A stretch of DNA of 64,000 nt from Clavibacter sp. (lineage in GTDB: Bacteria; Actinomycetota; Actinomycetes; Nanopelagicales; Nanopelagicaceae), in NCBI GenBank assembly GCA_003569145.1, contig BGOH01000003.1, positions 1 through 64,000 of the forward strand, given 5' to 3'. The translations under genes and the position numbers were made by a program. Below the pieces are notes generated by a model that saw nothing but the letters and a program-made list of their open reading frames with translations, ran no database searches and was not told where the DNA came from. Below, one piece after another: positions 9,127 through 17,675 of the stretch (positions are counted from its first letter, which is position 1; each line of letters opens with the position of its first letter).

Positions 9127-9132
9127 TATAAT
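9127..9132 (+). promoter_or_regulatory. -10 box of ssrA
   Basis: A perfect TATAAT lies 32 nt before the mature tmRNA 5' end, consistent with a short 5' extension removed by RNase P. A T-rich stretch (TTTTTTG, about 9102-9108) lies 18 nt upstream and is a poor -35 at best. Confidence 0.6.
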
Positions 9133-9163
9133 TTGCACACAGCTTCTAATCCACGTTAATCGC

Positions 9164-9539
9164 GGGGGTGAACGGTCTCGACTTCGTTTGTTGAGCCAGG
9201 GGAAGCGGGCCGAGGAAGCCGGGATGATCTCGTTAACCACAAAAACCCGTGCACACATACAGACGCAGATAAAACTTCGTCTGATTACCGCCTCGCTGCC
9301 TAAGCGAGCTAAGTAATCCGTTGGCCTGAGCGCGCTCCCCGCCTCAGAATCCAACGTCGATAGGGGGGCTTACTAACCGAAGTTGTTGTGGCTATCGGTA
9401 AGGAAATCTTTCACAACTGAGTCTGTCGGTTACTAGCGTGCGAGAGAACCGGGACAGAGAAAACGAATAGCGCGCTACGCCCGTAGAAGCCCTGTTTCAG
9501 TGTCGAAGGACCCGGGTTCGATTCCCGGCACCTCCACCA
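9164..9539 (+). ncRNA. ssrA: Transfer-messenger RNA
   Basis: Releases stalled ribosomes and tags the incomplete protein. The tRNA-like half is visible at both ends: GGGGGTG at the 5' end pairs with CACCTCC (one G-U), followed by A and an encoded CCA; the T-arm GGGTTCGATTCCC and the 5' GGTCTCGACTTCG are typical. The tag reading frame from GCA at 9265 to TAA at 9301 encodes ADKTSSDYRLAA, 12 residues like the mycobacterial tag and ending in the -LAA recognised by proteases. It follows smpB. Confidence 0.97.
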
Positions 9540-9542
9540 GAG

Positions 9543-9577
9543 AAACTCCTTAAAGAAAATTTAAGGAGTTTGTTTTC
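9543..9577 (+). terminator. Intrinsic terminator of ssrA
   Basis: A perfect 12-bp stem (AAACTCCTTAAA with TTTAAGGAGTTT) with a 5-nt loop, followed by GTTTTC, begins 4 nt after the tmRNA CCA. Its right arm contains the stop codon of the convergent gene at 9561. Confidence 0.85.
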
Positions 9578-9833
9578 TATATCTCTTCAATTGCCAGAGC
9601 GATCCAAGGCCAGTGCTTAAACCAAGTGCTCCAATTACATTTGCTCCTCTGCTGACATTTTCAATAAGCAGAAAAATTCCAACGATGCTTGAGAGAATTG
9701 CAAACAAAATAATGAAGATTCTGCGAAAGTTCGACATACCCGCTGGTCGATAAAGTGATAGCAAGAGCGCAATCGGTCCACCAAACATTGCTGGAAAGAC
9801 AATAATTGAAACTAGAAGAGCTAATGACTCCAT
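9561..9833 (-). CDS. Small membrane protein of unknown function
   Basis: A 90-residue protein with three likely membrane spans (LALLVSIIVFPAMFGGPIAL, RIFIILFAILSSIVGIFLL and GANVIGALGLSTGLGSLW) and a short basic tail. I do not recognise a family. A TACTAT -10 box ends 6 nt before the ATG at 9833, the same leaderless arrangement as its neighbours, which supports it being a real gene. Its stop lies inside the ssrA terminator stem. It is separated from pntB upstream by only 34 nt. Confidence 0.65.
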   Translation of the reverse strand: MESLALLVSIIVFPAMFGGPIALLLSLYRPAGMSNFRRIFIILFAILSSIVGIFLLIENVSRGANVIGALGLSTGLGSLWQLKRYRKQTP

Positions 9834-9839
9834 GGCTAG

Positions 9840-9845
9840 ATAGTA
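9840..9845 (-). promoter_or_regulatory. -10 box of the small membrane protein gene
   Basis: On the minus strand TACTAT ends 6 nt before the start codon at 9833; no ribosome binding site is present. Confidence 0.5.
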
Positions 9846-9867
9846 GACCTACTCTTACTTAATTGTT

Positions 9868-11256
9868 TTAGAGGGCTTTAAGTGCGCTCACAACTTTTGT
9901 TAGCGAGGCCTTGGCATCGCCAAAGAGAAGCGTAGTCTTAGGATCAAAGAGAAGTTCATTCTCAATTCCAGCAAAGCCTGGTCTCATAGATCTCTTTAGG
10001 AAAATTACATTGCCAGCTTGCGCTACATCAAGAATTGGCATGCCATAGATTGGACATCCTGGAGTTGTTTTTGCAGCAGGATTAACCACATCATTTGCTC
10101 CAATAATTAGCGCAACATCAGTTTGTGGAAATGTTGGATTAACTTCATCCATCTCAGATAACTGCTCATATGGCACATTGGCCTCAGCCAGAAGAACATT
10201 CATATGACCCGGCATGCGACCTGCAACCGGGTGAATTCCATAAGCCACATCAATTCCCTTGGCAGATAAGAGGTCTGCAAGCTCTCTGACTGTGTGTTGA
10301 GCTTGGGCAACTGCCAGACCAAAGCCTGGAACGATTACAACTCTGCGCGCATAGTTAAGCAAAATAGCCACATCATCAGGAGATCCTGATTTAACGGGCC
10401 GATCTTCCCCAGCGCCAGAACTATCTTGAGGTTTTGCAGTAAATGCTCCAAACAGAGTTCCAAAGAGTGAGCGCCCCATAGCCTCTGCCATCAAGCGAGT
10501 AAGAATTGTTCCCGAGGCGCCAACTAGAGTTCCAGCAATAATTAGAAGCGTTGAGTCAAGAACATAGCCGCCAGCGGCAACAGTTAAACCAGTGAAAGCA
10601 TTTAGTAATGAGATAACAATAGGAACATCGGCGCCGCCAACTGGAAGCACAAATAAAATACCAAAGGCAAGTGAAAGACCTGCAAGAACTAGCAGTGGGG
10701 TAGTGCCAAGTGATGAGACAACCCAGCCAGCGCATCCAAGTGTGGCAAGAAGAGTTCCAGCGATAACAAATCTTCCTCCTGCAAAAACCACAGGGCGAGT
10801 GGTCATCAACTCTTGAAGCTTGAGAAAGGTGACAATTGATCCAGAAAATGAAGTTGAGCCAACGATAACTGTAAAGACTGTTGCAATAACAACTGTAGTT
10901 GATGCGCTCTGGCCTAGCTTTAGATATTCAACAATTGCCACAAGGGCTGCTGCTCCGCCGCCAACGCCATTAAAGAGCGCAACTAATTGCGGCATCGCCG
11001 TCATCTGAACTCTTCTTGCTGCAGGAACTCCAATAATTAAACCAAATGCAATTGCTCCTAAGATCCAGCCAAGATTATTTAAGGGTAGCTCGCCATCGCT
11101 GCTATAGAAAAAGACTGCAACGGTTGCAATTGTTGCTCCCGCTGCTCCTAGAAGATTTCCTCGCCTTGCAGTTCTTGGATGAGATAGCCCCTTAAGTGCC
11201 AGAATGAACATAACGCCAGCGCTAAGACCGATTAATTCATATAAAAAGCGGCTCAT
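9868..11256 (-). CDS. pntB: Proton-translocating NAD(P) transhydrogenase, beta subunit
   Basis: Couples proton entry to hydride transfer from NADH to NADP+, supplying NADPH. The 462-residue protein has about nine membrane spans over residues 1-260 and a C-terminal NADP(H)-binding domain III starting near VVIVPGFGLAVAQAQHTV, with GIHPVAGRMPGHMNVLLAEA and LIIGANDVVNPAA, all standard PntB signatures. It abuts pntAB directly (11256/11257), forming a three-gene operon with split alpha subunits. In a rhodopsin-bearing cell the transhydrogenase could turn light-generated proton motive force into NADPH; that link is inference. Confidence 0.96.
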   Translation of the reverse strand: MSRFLYELIGLSAGVMFILALKGLSHPRTARRGNLLGAAGATIATVAVFFYSSDGELPLNNLGWILGAIAFGLIIGVPAARRVQMTAMPQLVALFNGVGGGAAALVAIVEYLKLGQSASTTVVIATVFTVIVGSTSFSGSIVTFLKLQELMTTRPVVFAGGRFVIAGTLLATLGCAGWVVSSLGTTPLLVLAGLSLAFGILFVLPVGGADVPIVISLLNAFTGLTVAAGGYVLDSTLLIIAGTLVGASGTILTRLMAEAMGRSLFGTLFGAFTAKPQDSSGAGEDRPVKSGSPDDVAILLNYARRVVIVPGFGLAVAQAQHTVRELADLLSAKGIDVAYGIHPVAGRMPGHMNVLLAEANVPYEQLSEMDEVNPTFPQTDVALIIGANDVVNPAAKTTPGCPIYGMPILDVAQAGNVIFLKRSMRPGFAGIENELLFDPKTTLLFGDAKASLTKVVSALKAL

Positions 11257-11562
11257 TTACTTATCACCAGAGCCTTTATTCTTTGCGCCTTTGCCTTTAA
11301 ACATCTCAAGCATGCGATCTGTGACGACAAATCCACCAACCATATTGATGGTGGCAAGAACAATTGCAGCCAGTGATAAACCAAGTTCTAGCGAGTTATC
11401 GCTATGGTCGGCCACAATGATTGCGCCAACCAAGATAACGCCGTGAATTGCATTAGCACCGCTCATAAGTGGGGTGTGAAGAGTGGATGAGACCTTGGAA
11501 ACTACCTCAAATCCAACAAATATAGAGAGCGTGAAAATGGAAATTATCGCCATTGCTTCCAT
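11257..11562 (-). CDS. pntAB: NAD(P) transhydrogenase, alpha-2 (membrane) subunit
   Basis: The small membrane part of the alpha subunit, 101 residues with three to four hydrophobic spans and the conserved LHTPLMSGANAIHGVILVGA segment that contributes to the proton path. It lies 4 nt after pntAA and directly before pntB. The separate small subunit is normal for actinobacteria, unlike the fused PntA of E. coli. Confidence 0.95.
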   Translation of the reverse strand: MEAMAIISIFTLSIFVGFEVVSKVSSTLHTPLMSGANAIHGVILVGAIIVADHSDNSLELGLSLAAIVLATINMVGGFVVTDRMLEMFKGKGAKNKGSGDK

Positions 11563-11566
11563 TGCT

Positions 11567-12681
11567 TTAGGACCCCTTCCTTAGATTTCCGCCATGGGTT
11601 AAGGCTGAGGCGTCAATAATTTCATCAGAGAAATCCAGAGCAATTGCGCCATCTTTAATCATCAAGAGTAGAAGGTTGACCATATTTCTTGAGAGCAAGT
11701 AGGAAGAGTGAAATGGCAATTGACTTGGAACATCTTTTCCGCCCCAGAGTAAAACTGAATTTCCAACTGTAATTACTTCACCCGGCTTTGATCCTTCAAC
11801 ATTTCCACCGCTTTCAGCAGCTAGATCAACAATTACTGAACCAGGAGCCATTGCTTGATACATCTGCTTTGTTACTAGCATCGGAGCAGCTCTTCCTGGC
11901 ACTGCTGCTGTAGTAATCAAAACATGAGATTTTGTGATGTAAGGAGTGAGAAGTTCTCGTTGTTTTGCCGCGCGCTCCTCACTCATCTCTCTGGCGTATC
12001 CTCCAGAGCCTTCAAGTGCTTCTAACTCTAAATCAATAAAAGTAGCGCCCATCGATTTAACTTCATCAGCAGAAGATGGGCGAACATCATAGGCAGAGAC
12101 AACTGCTCCTAGCCTTCTAGAAGTTGCAATTGCTTGAAGCCCTGCAACACCTGCGCCAAGAACTAAAACATTTGCAGGAGTAACAGTTCCGGCCGCAGTC
12201 ATAAGTAATGGGAAAAAGCGCGGAGAAAGCTCGGCTGCCACAAGCGCTGCTTTATAGCCAGCGCAGAGCGCCTGGGAAGTTAGCGCATCCATCGATTGCG
12301 CTCTTGAAATTCTAGGTAGCGCCTCTAGTGAAAAGGCTGTTGCTCCAGATTTAGCAAGTGCATCAATGCTCTCCTTAGCGCTAACACTTGAGAGAAATGA
12401 AATAGTAATCGCGCCACTTTTTAGATTACTTGCCTGATCTGGCTTAGTGGCTGAACCGAGAGGATCACATCAGCGCCAGCTAATTCTTTTCTCTGATCAC
12501 TTGCGCCAAAAATTGTTGCGCCTTGCTCTATATAGCTCTCATCACTTGCCCCAGCATGTATACCGGCCCTTGATTCGATAGAGACGCTAAGCCCTGCTTT
12601 AGTTAATTTAGAGATGATGTCTGGAAGGAGTGCTACTCGCTTTTCGCCAGCCTTACCTTCAGCAGGAACCACTACGCGCAT
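11567..12681 (-). CDS. pntAA: NAD(P) transhydrogenase, alpha-1 (NAD-binding) subunit (frameshifted in this sequence)
   Basis: The soluble NAD(H)-binding domain I. The N-terminal part (VPAEGKAGEKRVALLP, an alanine-dehydrogenase-like signature) and the C-terminal part with the Rossmann motif VLGAGVAGLQAIATSRRLGA and YDVRPSSADEVKSMGA are in different frames. One missing base near 12438 causes this; with it restored the linker reads QASNLKSGAITISFL, giving a full-length ~370-residue subunit. The ATG at 12681 has a TAGGCT -10 box 6 nt upstream and is probably the first gene of the pntAA-pntAB-pntB operon. Confidence 0.93.
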
Positions 12682-12687
12682 ATCAAA

Positions 12688-12693
12688 AGCCTA
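12688..12693 (-). promoter_or_regulatory. -10 box of the pnt operon
   Basis: TAGGCT on the minus strand ends 6 nt before the pntAA ATG, in the leaderless configuration. Confidence 0.55.
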
Positions 12694-12750
12694 TCTCTTT
12701 GGCTAAAAAGCTGGCCACTTCAAATGGGCGAACCGATAATGAAATTAGAT

Positions 12751-13692
12751 TCAATTCCTTCCCTTTAATTCGCCACGCAGGCAGTGATAGAGGATGGCTT
12801 GAATGGTAGTTCGGCGATGAAAAGCCTGACGCCAGATCTTTGAAGCAGGACCATCCATGACAGATGCGCTGACCTCTTGGCCGCGATGAGCTGGCAAGCA
12901 GTGCATGAAGATTGCATCTTTACTAGCAAGGCCCATCAACTCATCATTTACAGAGTAACTTGAAAGGGTTTTCTCTTTCTCAATCCGGTCAGCTTCAGGA
13001 TCTCCCATCGACATCCAGACATCGGTATATAAAACACTAGCCCCGCTTGCGGCAGACTTGGCATCACTTGTTACTTCAACTTTTCCGCCGCTTTCTAAAG
13101 CTAACTTGCTTGCAAGCTCGACAATTTCTTTTTTAGGAGCAAACTTTCCCTCAGGAGTTGCTGCAACCACATGAGCGCCCATAATCGCACCCATCATTAA
13201 CCAAGCAGTAGTGACATTATTTCCATCACCGAAATATGCAAATTTTCTTCCCGAAATATCTTTTCCAAATACTTCACGGATAGTTAGCCAATCAGCAAGT
13301 GCTTGGGTGGGATGGTCATAATCGGTAAGGCCATTAATTACCGGAATGCTGGCATTAGCTCCTAATTCATCGACATCGCTCTGAGCGAAGGTGCGAATTA
13401 TTAGTGCTTGGGCAAACTGGCTTATTACCTTGGCAGTATCTGCAATTGTCTCTCCTCGACCAATTTGGAGATCATCGCCGCGAAGAAATATAGGAGTGCC
13501 ACCAAGATGAGCTACTGCGCTCTCAGATGCCAGACGAGTTCTAGTTGATGGCTTAGACATATAGATTGCAACAGTTTTGTTGGCGAGAAGATTTGATGCC
13601 TTAAGTGGCTCACTTGCAAACTCGGATGCGGTAGCAAGAAGCATCTCCACATCAGATTTGAGCAGATCTTGGCTGCGCAAGAGATCTTTCAT
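12751..13692 (-). CDS. argF: Ornithine carbamoyltransferase
   Basis: Transfers the carbamoyl group to ornithine to make citrulline in arginine synthesis. About 313 residues, with the carbamoyl-phosphate loop SKPSTRTR (~50), HPTQ (~130) and the ornithine-side HCLPAHRG (~265), which marks ornithine rather than aspartate carbamoyltransferase. The start is set at ATG 13692 rather than 13698 because TAAGAT (13699-13704) ends 6 nt before it, as at other genes here. No other arginine genes lie nearby except argS at 25.6 kb. Confidence 0.95.
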   Translation of the reverse strand: MKDLLRSQDLLKSDVEMLLATASEFASEPLKASNLLANKTVAIYMSKPSTRTRLASESAVAHLGGTPIFLRGDDLQIGRGETIADTAKVISQFAQALIIRTFAQSDVDELGANASIPVINGLTDYDHPTQALADWLTIREVFGKDISGRKFAYFGDGNNVTTAWLMMGAIMGAHVVAATPEGKFAPKKEIVELASKLALESGGKVEVTSDAKSAASGASVLYTDVWMSMGDPEADRIEKEKTLSSYSVNDELMGLASKDAIFMHCLPAHRGQEVSASVMDGPASKIWRQAFHRRTTIQAILYHCLRGELKGRN

Positions 13693-13698
13693 CTGCAT

Positions 13699-13704
13699 AT
13701 CTTA
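13699..13704 (-). promoter_or_regulatory. -10 box of argF
   Basis: TAAGAT on the minus strand, 6 nt from the ATG at 13692. It overlaps the alternative upstream ATG, which therefore is probably not used. Confidence 0.55.
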
Positions 13705-13744
13705 CGGCCCCAGAGTTATTACCTGGAGCTCTGCCTACTCGCCC

Positions 13745-13750
13745 TATTAT
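13745..13750 (+). promoter_or_regulatory. -10 box of the DUF3039 gene
   Basis: TATTAT ends 7 nt before the ATG at 13758; no ribosome binding site is present. Divergent from argF. Confidence 0.55.
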
Positions 13751-13757
13751 TAGCGCT

Positions 13758-14072
13758 ATGAAGCAAGCTTTTGAGCTAAAGCAGGTGATGGGGCTATTTG
13801 GCATAGGAAAACCAAGTAGCGATGGCGATACCTTGATTGATACTCGCACTCAAGAGCAGCTGGATTCAGGCGATCACGAAAGATTCTCACATTATGTTAG
13901 AAAAGAAAAAATAGTTGAATCAGCTGTATCTGGAAAACCAGTAACAGCGCTCTGTGGCAAGCGATGGATTCCATCTCGTGATCCAAATAAGTTTCCAATC
14001 TGTCCAACATGTAAAGAGATTCATGCCGGCCTTCGCAAAGGGCCAGATGATCAATCCAATAACGAACTTTAG
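13758..14072 (+). CDS. DUF3039 family protein
   Basis: A small (104-residue) conserved actinobacterial protein of unknown function. The family core SHYVRKEKIVESAVSGKPVT, then LCGKRWIPSRDPNKFPICPTCKEIHAGL, is complete and carries three cysteines (LCGK, CPTC) plus His, suggesting a small zinc-binding fold. It heads a run DUF3039-clpS-DUF2017 that is conserved in actinobacteria and is followed here, after the inserted rhodopsin, by murI-rph-rdgB. Confidence 0.85.
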   Translation: MKQAFELKQVMGLFGIGKPSSDGDTLIDTRTQEQLDSGDHERFSHYVRKEKIVESAVSGKPVTALCGKRWIPSRDPNKFPICPTCKEIHAGLRKGPDDQSNNEL

Positions 14073-14076
14073 GTAA

Positions 14077-14370
14077 GTGATGGCGCTAGGCACCGCTACG
14101 CAAGTAGATAGCGAAGTTAATTTAAAAGCAGATCGACCATGGGTCTGCATAGTTTGGGATGATCCAGTTAATTTAATGACCTATGTTACTTATGTCTTTA
14201 TGGTGCTCTTTGGCTACTCAAAAGAGAAAGCAACTGAGTTGATGTTAAAAGTTCATAATGAAGGAAGAGCTCAAGTTTCAAGTGGTACTCGCGAGGAGAT
14301 GGAGCGAGATGTGCAGCGGCTTCATGAATATGGCCTCTGGGCAACGCTACAACGAGATAATGAGTATTAA
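14077..14370 (+). CDS. clpS: ATP-dependent Clp protease adaptor ClpS
   Basis: Delivers N-end-rule substrates to the ClpCP protease. The 97-residue protein shows the family core: [19 protein letters not shown], where DDPVN precedes the conserved helix, then [20 protein letters not shown] and the closing ATLQRD. The actual start may be the ATG at 14080. It follows DUF3039 by a few nucleotides and precedes DUF2017 by 4 nt, so the three are probably co-transcribed. Confidence 0.94.
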   Translation: MMALGTATQVDSEVNLKADRPWVCIVWDDPVNLMTYVTYVFMVLFGYSKEKATELMLKVHNEGRAQVSSGTREEMERDVQRLHEYGLWATLQRDNEY

Positions 14371-14374
14371 TTAA

Positions 14375-15001
14375 ATGTCATCATTTAAACGGGAAGAAAA
14401 TGGCGAGATCTCAATTGAGATCTCAACTCAAGAATCTCATGTATTAATTAGTTTGACCGAGCAACTTCTAGAGCTTCTCTCTCAAGGTGACTCTCTTGCT
14501 GAGGCGCAAGATCCACTAATGCACATCGTAGGAATATCTGATTCTGATGCACTTCCTGATGATCCCGTTCTTCGCAGGTTGTTTCCTGATGCTTATGAAG
14601 ATTCAGCCTCCTCTAGTGAATTTCGCCGCTATACCGAATATGGGCTTCGCGAAAAGAAGAAAGCACATGCTCGAATCATTTATGAAGCTCTAACTAGCCA
14701 AGGAGAGCCCGAGGAGATTACCGGCGGCAATACTCCAATTGATAAAGGCTCTTTTAAGCTGATTATCAATAGCGCAGAGCTACTTGATTGGCTCTCAGGG
14801 CTTAATGATTTAAGGCTTGCACTTGCGGTGCGACTTGGAATTGGTGGCAACAGGCAAGAGAGCGCAGATATTGATACCAAGGCTATTCATAATAAATATG
14901 AGCTCATGTTAGAGAGCGATCCAATGAAAGCTGTCTACGCAGTTTATTCCTGGATCGGCTGGCTACAACAAGGCTTATTGGAAGAAATCTCTCCAGAATA
15001 A
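14375..15001 (+). CDS. DUF2017 family protein
   Basis: A 208-residue soluble protein of a conserved actinobacterial family found next to clpS. Visible features are an acidic N-terminal half (LLELLSQGDSLAEAQDP, then DDPVLRRLFPDAYEDSASS), the conserved FRRYTEYGLREKKKA, and a helical C-terminus (LRLALAVRLGIG; AVYSWIGWLQQGLLE). No catalytic motif is apparent. A role linked to ClpS/ClpCP is only suggested by constant neighbourhood. It ends at a bidirectional terminator shared with the rhodopsin gene. Confidence 0.82.
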   Translation: MSSFKREENGEISIEISTQESHVLISLTEQLLELLSQGDSLAEAQDPLMHIVGISDSDALPDDPVLRRLFPDAYEDSASSSEFRRYTEYGLREKKKAHARIIYEALTSQGEPEEITGGNTPIDKGSFKLIINSAELLDWLSGLNDLRLALAVRLGIGGNRQESADIDTKAIHNKYELMLESDPMKAVYAVYSWIGWLQQGLLEEISPE

Positions 15002-15004
15002 AAA

Positions 15005-15034
15005 AATCAGGGCCCGGTCTCCCGAGCCCTGATT
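15005..15034. terminator. Bidirectional terminator between DUF2017 and rhodopsin
   Basis: A 9-bp stem, AATCAGGGC with GCCCTGATT, encloses an 11- to 12-nt GC-rich loop and is preceded by an A run on the plus strand, which becomes the T run for minus-strand transcripts. It sits between two convergent genes. The plus-strand T run is weaker (TTCCTACTTCTTT). Confidence 0.75.
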
Positions 15035-15050
15035 CCTACTTCTTTACTTC

Positions 15051-15827
15051 TTAGTGATCGTCCTTCATTCCTTCAGCAATTGACTTCATGCGTGCGATCT
15101 TAAGAATTGTTAGACCGAATACGCACTTAGCTGCTACGTCAGCGATGGTGTAACCAACTTGACGTCCAACGAATGCTCCAGAGCTTGCTGCTCCATCTGC
15201 ATCGATGATTGGTAGGAGGTAGGCGATTGGATATACGCCCCATGTAGCAATCAGTAGAAGGCGGAGGCGACCAACAGTGGCTGCAACTCCTTCAGGCTGA
15301 CGATCTAGGGACTTACCAAGCTCTACGAATAGAACATAAAGGATGTAGAGGAAAGGAATTGTGGAGAGAACGCCCCACATAATCTTCTCACCCTGGTCTG
15401 CAGAAACTTCTCCTGGATAACCAAGTGCGATCATTGCTGCTGATGCAGGAACGAGGCGTGTGATTAGTGAGCGAGCTGCTTCTTTTGCAAGAGCTAATAC
15501 TGCGATTACCTCAACAAGAAGTAGTGGCACGGTAAGGATCCAGTCAACATAGCGGTATCCCTCGTTGAATGCCATTGAACTTACGTTGTAATCGGTTACA
15601 ACTTTAAAGGTGCCTTCTTCTGTTGCATCCTTGAAAGAATCAAAGATTCTCAAGTAGTGATAAGCAGCAATGAAGGTAACCATTGATGAAAGAACAAGCG
15701 CGTTGCGATACTTAGGTAGAACGCGGTTCTGTGAAACCAAGGTATAGACGGTTGTTGCGAGCATGGATACAAGTCCAAAGGAGAGGATGTTGTAGACCGT
15801 GCTCCACTGAGATGCGTCTAGTTGCAT
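15051..15827 (-). CDS. Actinorhodopsin, light-driven proton pump
   Basis: A seven-helix retinal protein that exports protons on illumination. In helix C, RYVDWILTVPLLLVE has the Asp proton acceptor, the Thr, and Glu 11 residues after the Asp as proton donor, as in proteorhodopsin; the residue 8 after the Asp is Leu, the green-absorbing type. Helix G carries the retinal Lys in DVAAKCVFG. The start is taken as ATG 15827 (MQLDASQW) because GGAGG lies 8 nt upstream; the longer frame from TTG is unlikely. About 258 residues. The gene is inserted on the opposite strand between clpS-DUF2017 and murI. No retinal (blh) or carotenoid genes are in this window. Confidence 0.95.
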   Translation of the reverse strand: MQLDASQWSTVYNILSFGLVSMLATTVYTLVSQNRVLPKYRNALVLSSMVTFIAAYHYLRIFDSFKDATEEGTFKVVTDYNVSSMAFNEGYRYVDWILTVPLLLVEVIAVLALAKEAARSLITRLVPASAAMIALGYPGEVSADQGEKIMWGVLSTIPFLYILYVLFVELGKSLDRQPEGVAATVGRLRLLLIATWGVYPIAYLLPIIDADGAASSGAFVGRQVGYTIADVAAKCVFGLTILKIARMKSIAEGMKDDH

Positions 15828-15835
15828 TCGATAAG

Positions 15836-15840
15836 CCTCC
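15836..15840 (-). promoter_or_regulatory. Strong ribosome binding site of the rhodopsin gene
   Basis: GGAGG on the minus strand, 8 nt before ATG 15827. It decides the start codon and contrasts with the leaderless starts of argF and murI nearby, suggesting a longer, efficiently translated mRNA. The region 15841-16095 upstream contains no further gene that I can see. Confidence 0.7.
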
Positions 15841-16095
15841 GTGGGCAATTAGGTTTGCTCGACTCAATTAGGGCCAAGCGATCGCGCCTTCCGTAGGCCC
15901 ATATGAAGCCTCGGGTGGTGCGACTAGATGAAAGGGTGCTCTCTACTCACCGGTAATTCAAGCCAACGCCTCGGCAATTCTTAAGAAATGTTAGTCTTTT
16001 TCTGATCTTTTATTAGGGCAAATCGGACATTTATCTTTGAGCGTGAAGAGCTTTTCATTAAATCCAAAGGATCTAACCATCGCAGCTAGCACCTT

Positions 16096-16101
16096 TAGAC
16101 T
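16096..16101 (+). promoter_or_regulatory. -10 box of murI
   Basis: TAGACT ends 7 nt before the ATG at 16109 (MANPDSS). This fixes the start inside a longer open frame that begins at 16037. Confidence 0.55.
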
Positions 16102-16108
16102 TACCGCT

Positions 16109-16912
16109 ATGGCCAATCCGGATAGTTCAGCTCCAATTGGCATCTTTGATTCGGGCCTTGGCGGCCTAACAGTGGCTAGAGCAGTAATCGATCAACTGCC
16201 TAATGAGGCCCTGATTTATTTTGGCGATACCGCTCGCGGCCCCTATGGACCAAGGCCCCTTGCTGAAGTTCGCTCCTTCGCCCTAGAAATTATGGACTCG
16301 CTAGTTAACGCCGGGGTTAAGGCAATTGTTATCGCGTGTAATACTGCAAGTGCTGCGACGCTAAGAGATGCCAGGGAGCGCTACTCAATTCCTGTTATTG
16401 AAGTGATTCAACCTGCAGTTCGAAGAGCTGTTGCTGCCAGCAAGAGCGGCAAGGTTGGAGTTATTGGAACCCAAACCACAATAGATTCCAAGGCTTATAA
16501 CGATGCCTTTGCTGCAGCCCCACACCTTGAGCTAACAGCACTTGCCTGTCCAAAATTTGTCTCATTTGTTGAAAGCGGAATGACCTCAGGAGATGAGGTA
16601 ACCAAGGTTGCCCAGGAATATCTAGCCCCGCTAAAGGCAGCTGGGGTTGATACCTTGGTTTTAGGTTGCACCCATTATCCGCTCCTTACCGGAGTCATCT
16701 CCTATGTGATGGGTAGTGAGGTCAACTTAGTATCCAGTGCGGAGGAGACCGCAAAAGAGCTCTACAAAGTCTTAGTAGAAAATTCACTTCTAAGAGTTGA
16801 GAAGAGCGCGCCAAGTCATCAATTCATTTCAAGTGGCGACACCGATACCTTTGCCCATCTAGCACGGCGCTTTCTTGGCCCTGAAGTTAACTTTGTTAAG
16901 GGTCAGATTTAA
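16109..16912 (+). CDS. murI: Glutamate racemase
   Basis: Makes D-glutamate for peptidoglycan. About 267 residues from ATG 16109. The opening [16 protein letters not shown], the first catalytic Cys in [14 protein letters not shown] and the second in [11 protein letters not shown] are all present. The upstream 24 codons of the open frame are discarded because a -10 box sits within them and the family N-terminus begins at IGIFDSG. It is followed by rph and rdgB, a common actinobacterial order. Confidence 0.95.
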   Translation: MANPDSSAPIGIFDSGLGGLTVARAVIDQLPNEALIYFGDTARGPYGPRPLAEVRSFALEIMDSLVNAGVKAIVIACNTASAATLRDARERYSIPVIEVIQPAVRRAVAASKSGKVGVIGTQTTIDSKAYNDAFAAAPHLELTALACPKFVSFVESGMTSGDEVTKVAQEYLAPLKAAGVDTLVLGCTHYPLLTGVISYVMGSEVNLVSSAEETAKELYKVLVENSLLRVEKSAPSHQFISSGDTDTFAHLARRFLGPEVNFVKGQI

Positions 16913-16936
16913 TTTAAATGAATGGAGAGTATTTAA

Positions 16937-17668
16937 GTGTCTGAGGTAAAACGCAGCGATAAGCGCAGCCCTGAGCAACTTCGACCAATTACCTTTGAGC
17001 GTAATTGGCTCAATAATGCGGAAGGCTCTGTACTAGTTTCATTTGGTAATACTCGAGTTCTTTGCGTCGCCTCATTTACCCCAGGAGTTCCACGCTGGTT
17101 AGTGGGAAGTGGAAAAGGCTGGGTGACTAGCGAATATGCGATGTTGCCAAGAGCCACACATAGCCGCTCAGATCGCGAGAGCGTTAAAGGAAAATTGGGC
17201 GGTAGAACTCAAGAGATCTCAAGATTAATCGGTAGATCACTTCGAGCAATTGTGGATTTCAAAGCTTTAGGTGAGAACACAATTGTTTTAGATTGTGATG
17301 TGCTTCAAGCAGATGGCGGAACTAGAACAGCAGCGATTACTGGGGCATATGTTGCGCTAAGTGATGCAATTTCTTGGGCGATGAAAGCCGGACATATCAC
17401 TGGCAAATCGCCACTCATCGGCTCAGTTGCGGCAGTTAGCGTGGGAATAATCGATGGTGAGCCAATGATTGATCTCTGCTATGAAGAAGATGTCAGAGCC
17501 CAGACTGATATGAATATTGTCTGCACTGGTGAGGGAAAATATATTGAAGTTCAAGGAACAGCAGAGGGAGAGCCCTTTGATAGAGCTCTTCTTGATAAAT
17601 TGTTAGATCTTGGAGCAAATGGCTGTAAGCAGATTGCATCGCTTCAGGCTCAAGCGCTAGCAAGATAG
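16937..17668 (+). CDS. rph: Ribonuclease PH
   Basis: Phosphorolytic 3'-5' exoribonuclease that trims tRNA 3' ends. The 243-residue protein matches the family throughout: [20 protein letters not shown], then [20 protein letters not shown], the phosphate-binding RSDRE...[17 protein letters not shown] region, and [17 protein letters not shown] start with GGAGAG about 8 nt upstream. It lies 24 nt after murI and 7 nt before rdgB. Confidence 0.96.
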   Translation: MSEVKRSDKRSPEQLRPITFERNWLNNAEGSVLVSFGNTRVLCVASFTPGVPRWLVGSGKGWVTSEYAMLPRATHSRSDRESVKGKLGGRTQEISRLIGRSLRAIVDFKALGENTIVLDCDVLQADGGTRTAAITGAYVALSDAISWAMKAGHITGKSPLIGSVAAVSVGIIDGEPMIDLCYEEDVRAQTDMNIVCTGEGKYIEVQGTAEGEPFDRALLDKLLDLGANGCKQIASLQAQALAR

Positions 17669-17675
17669 AAAATTA

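Noticed and set aside
15828-15848. The longer rhodopsin start at TTG 15848
   Set aside because: GGAGG lies between it and the internal ATG at perfect spacing, so the ATG at 15827 is the better start.
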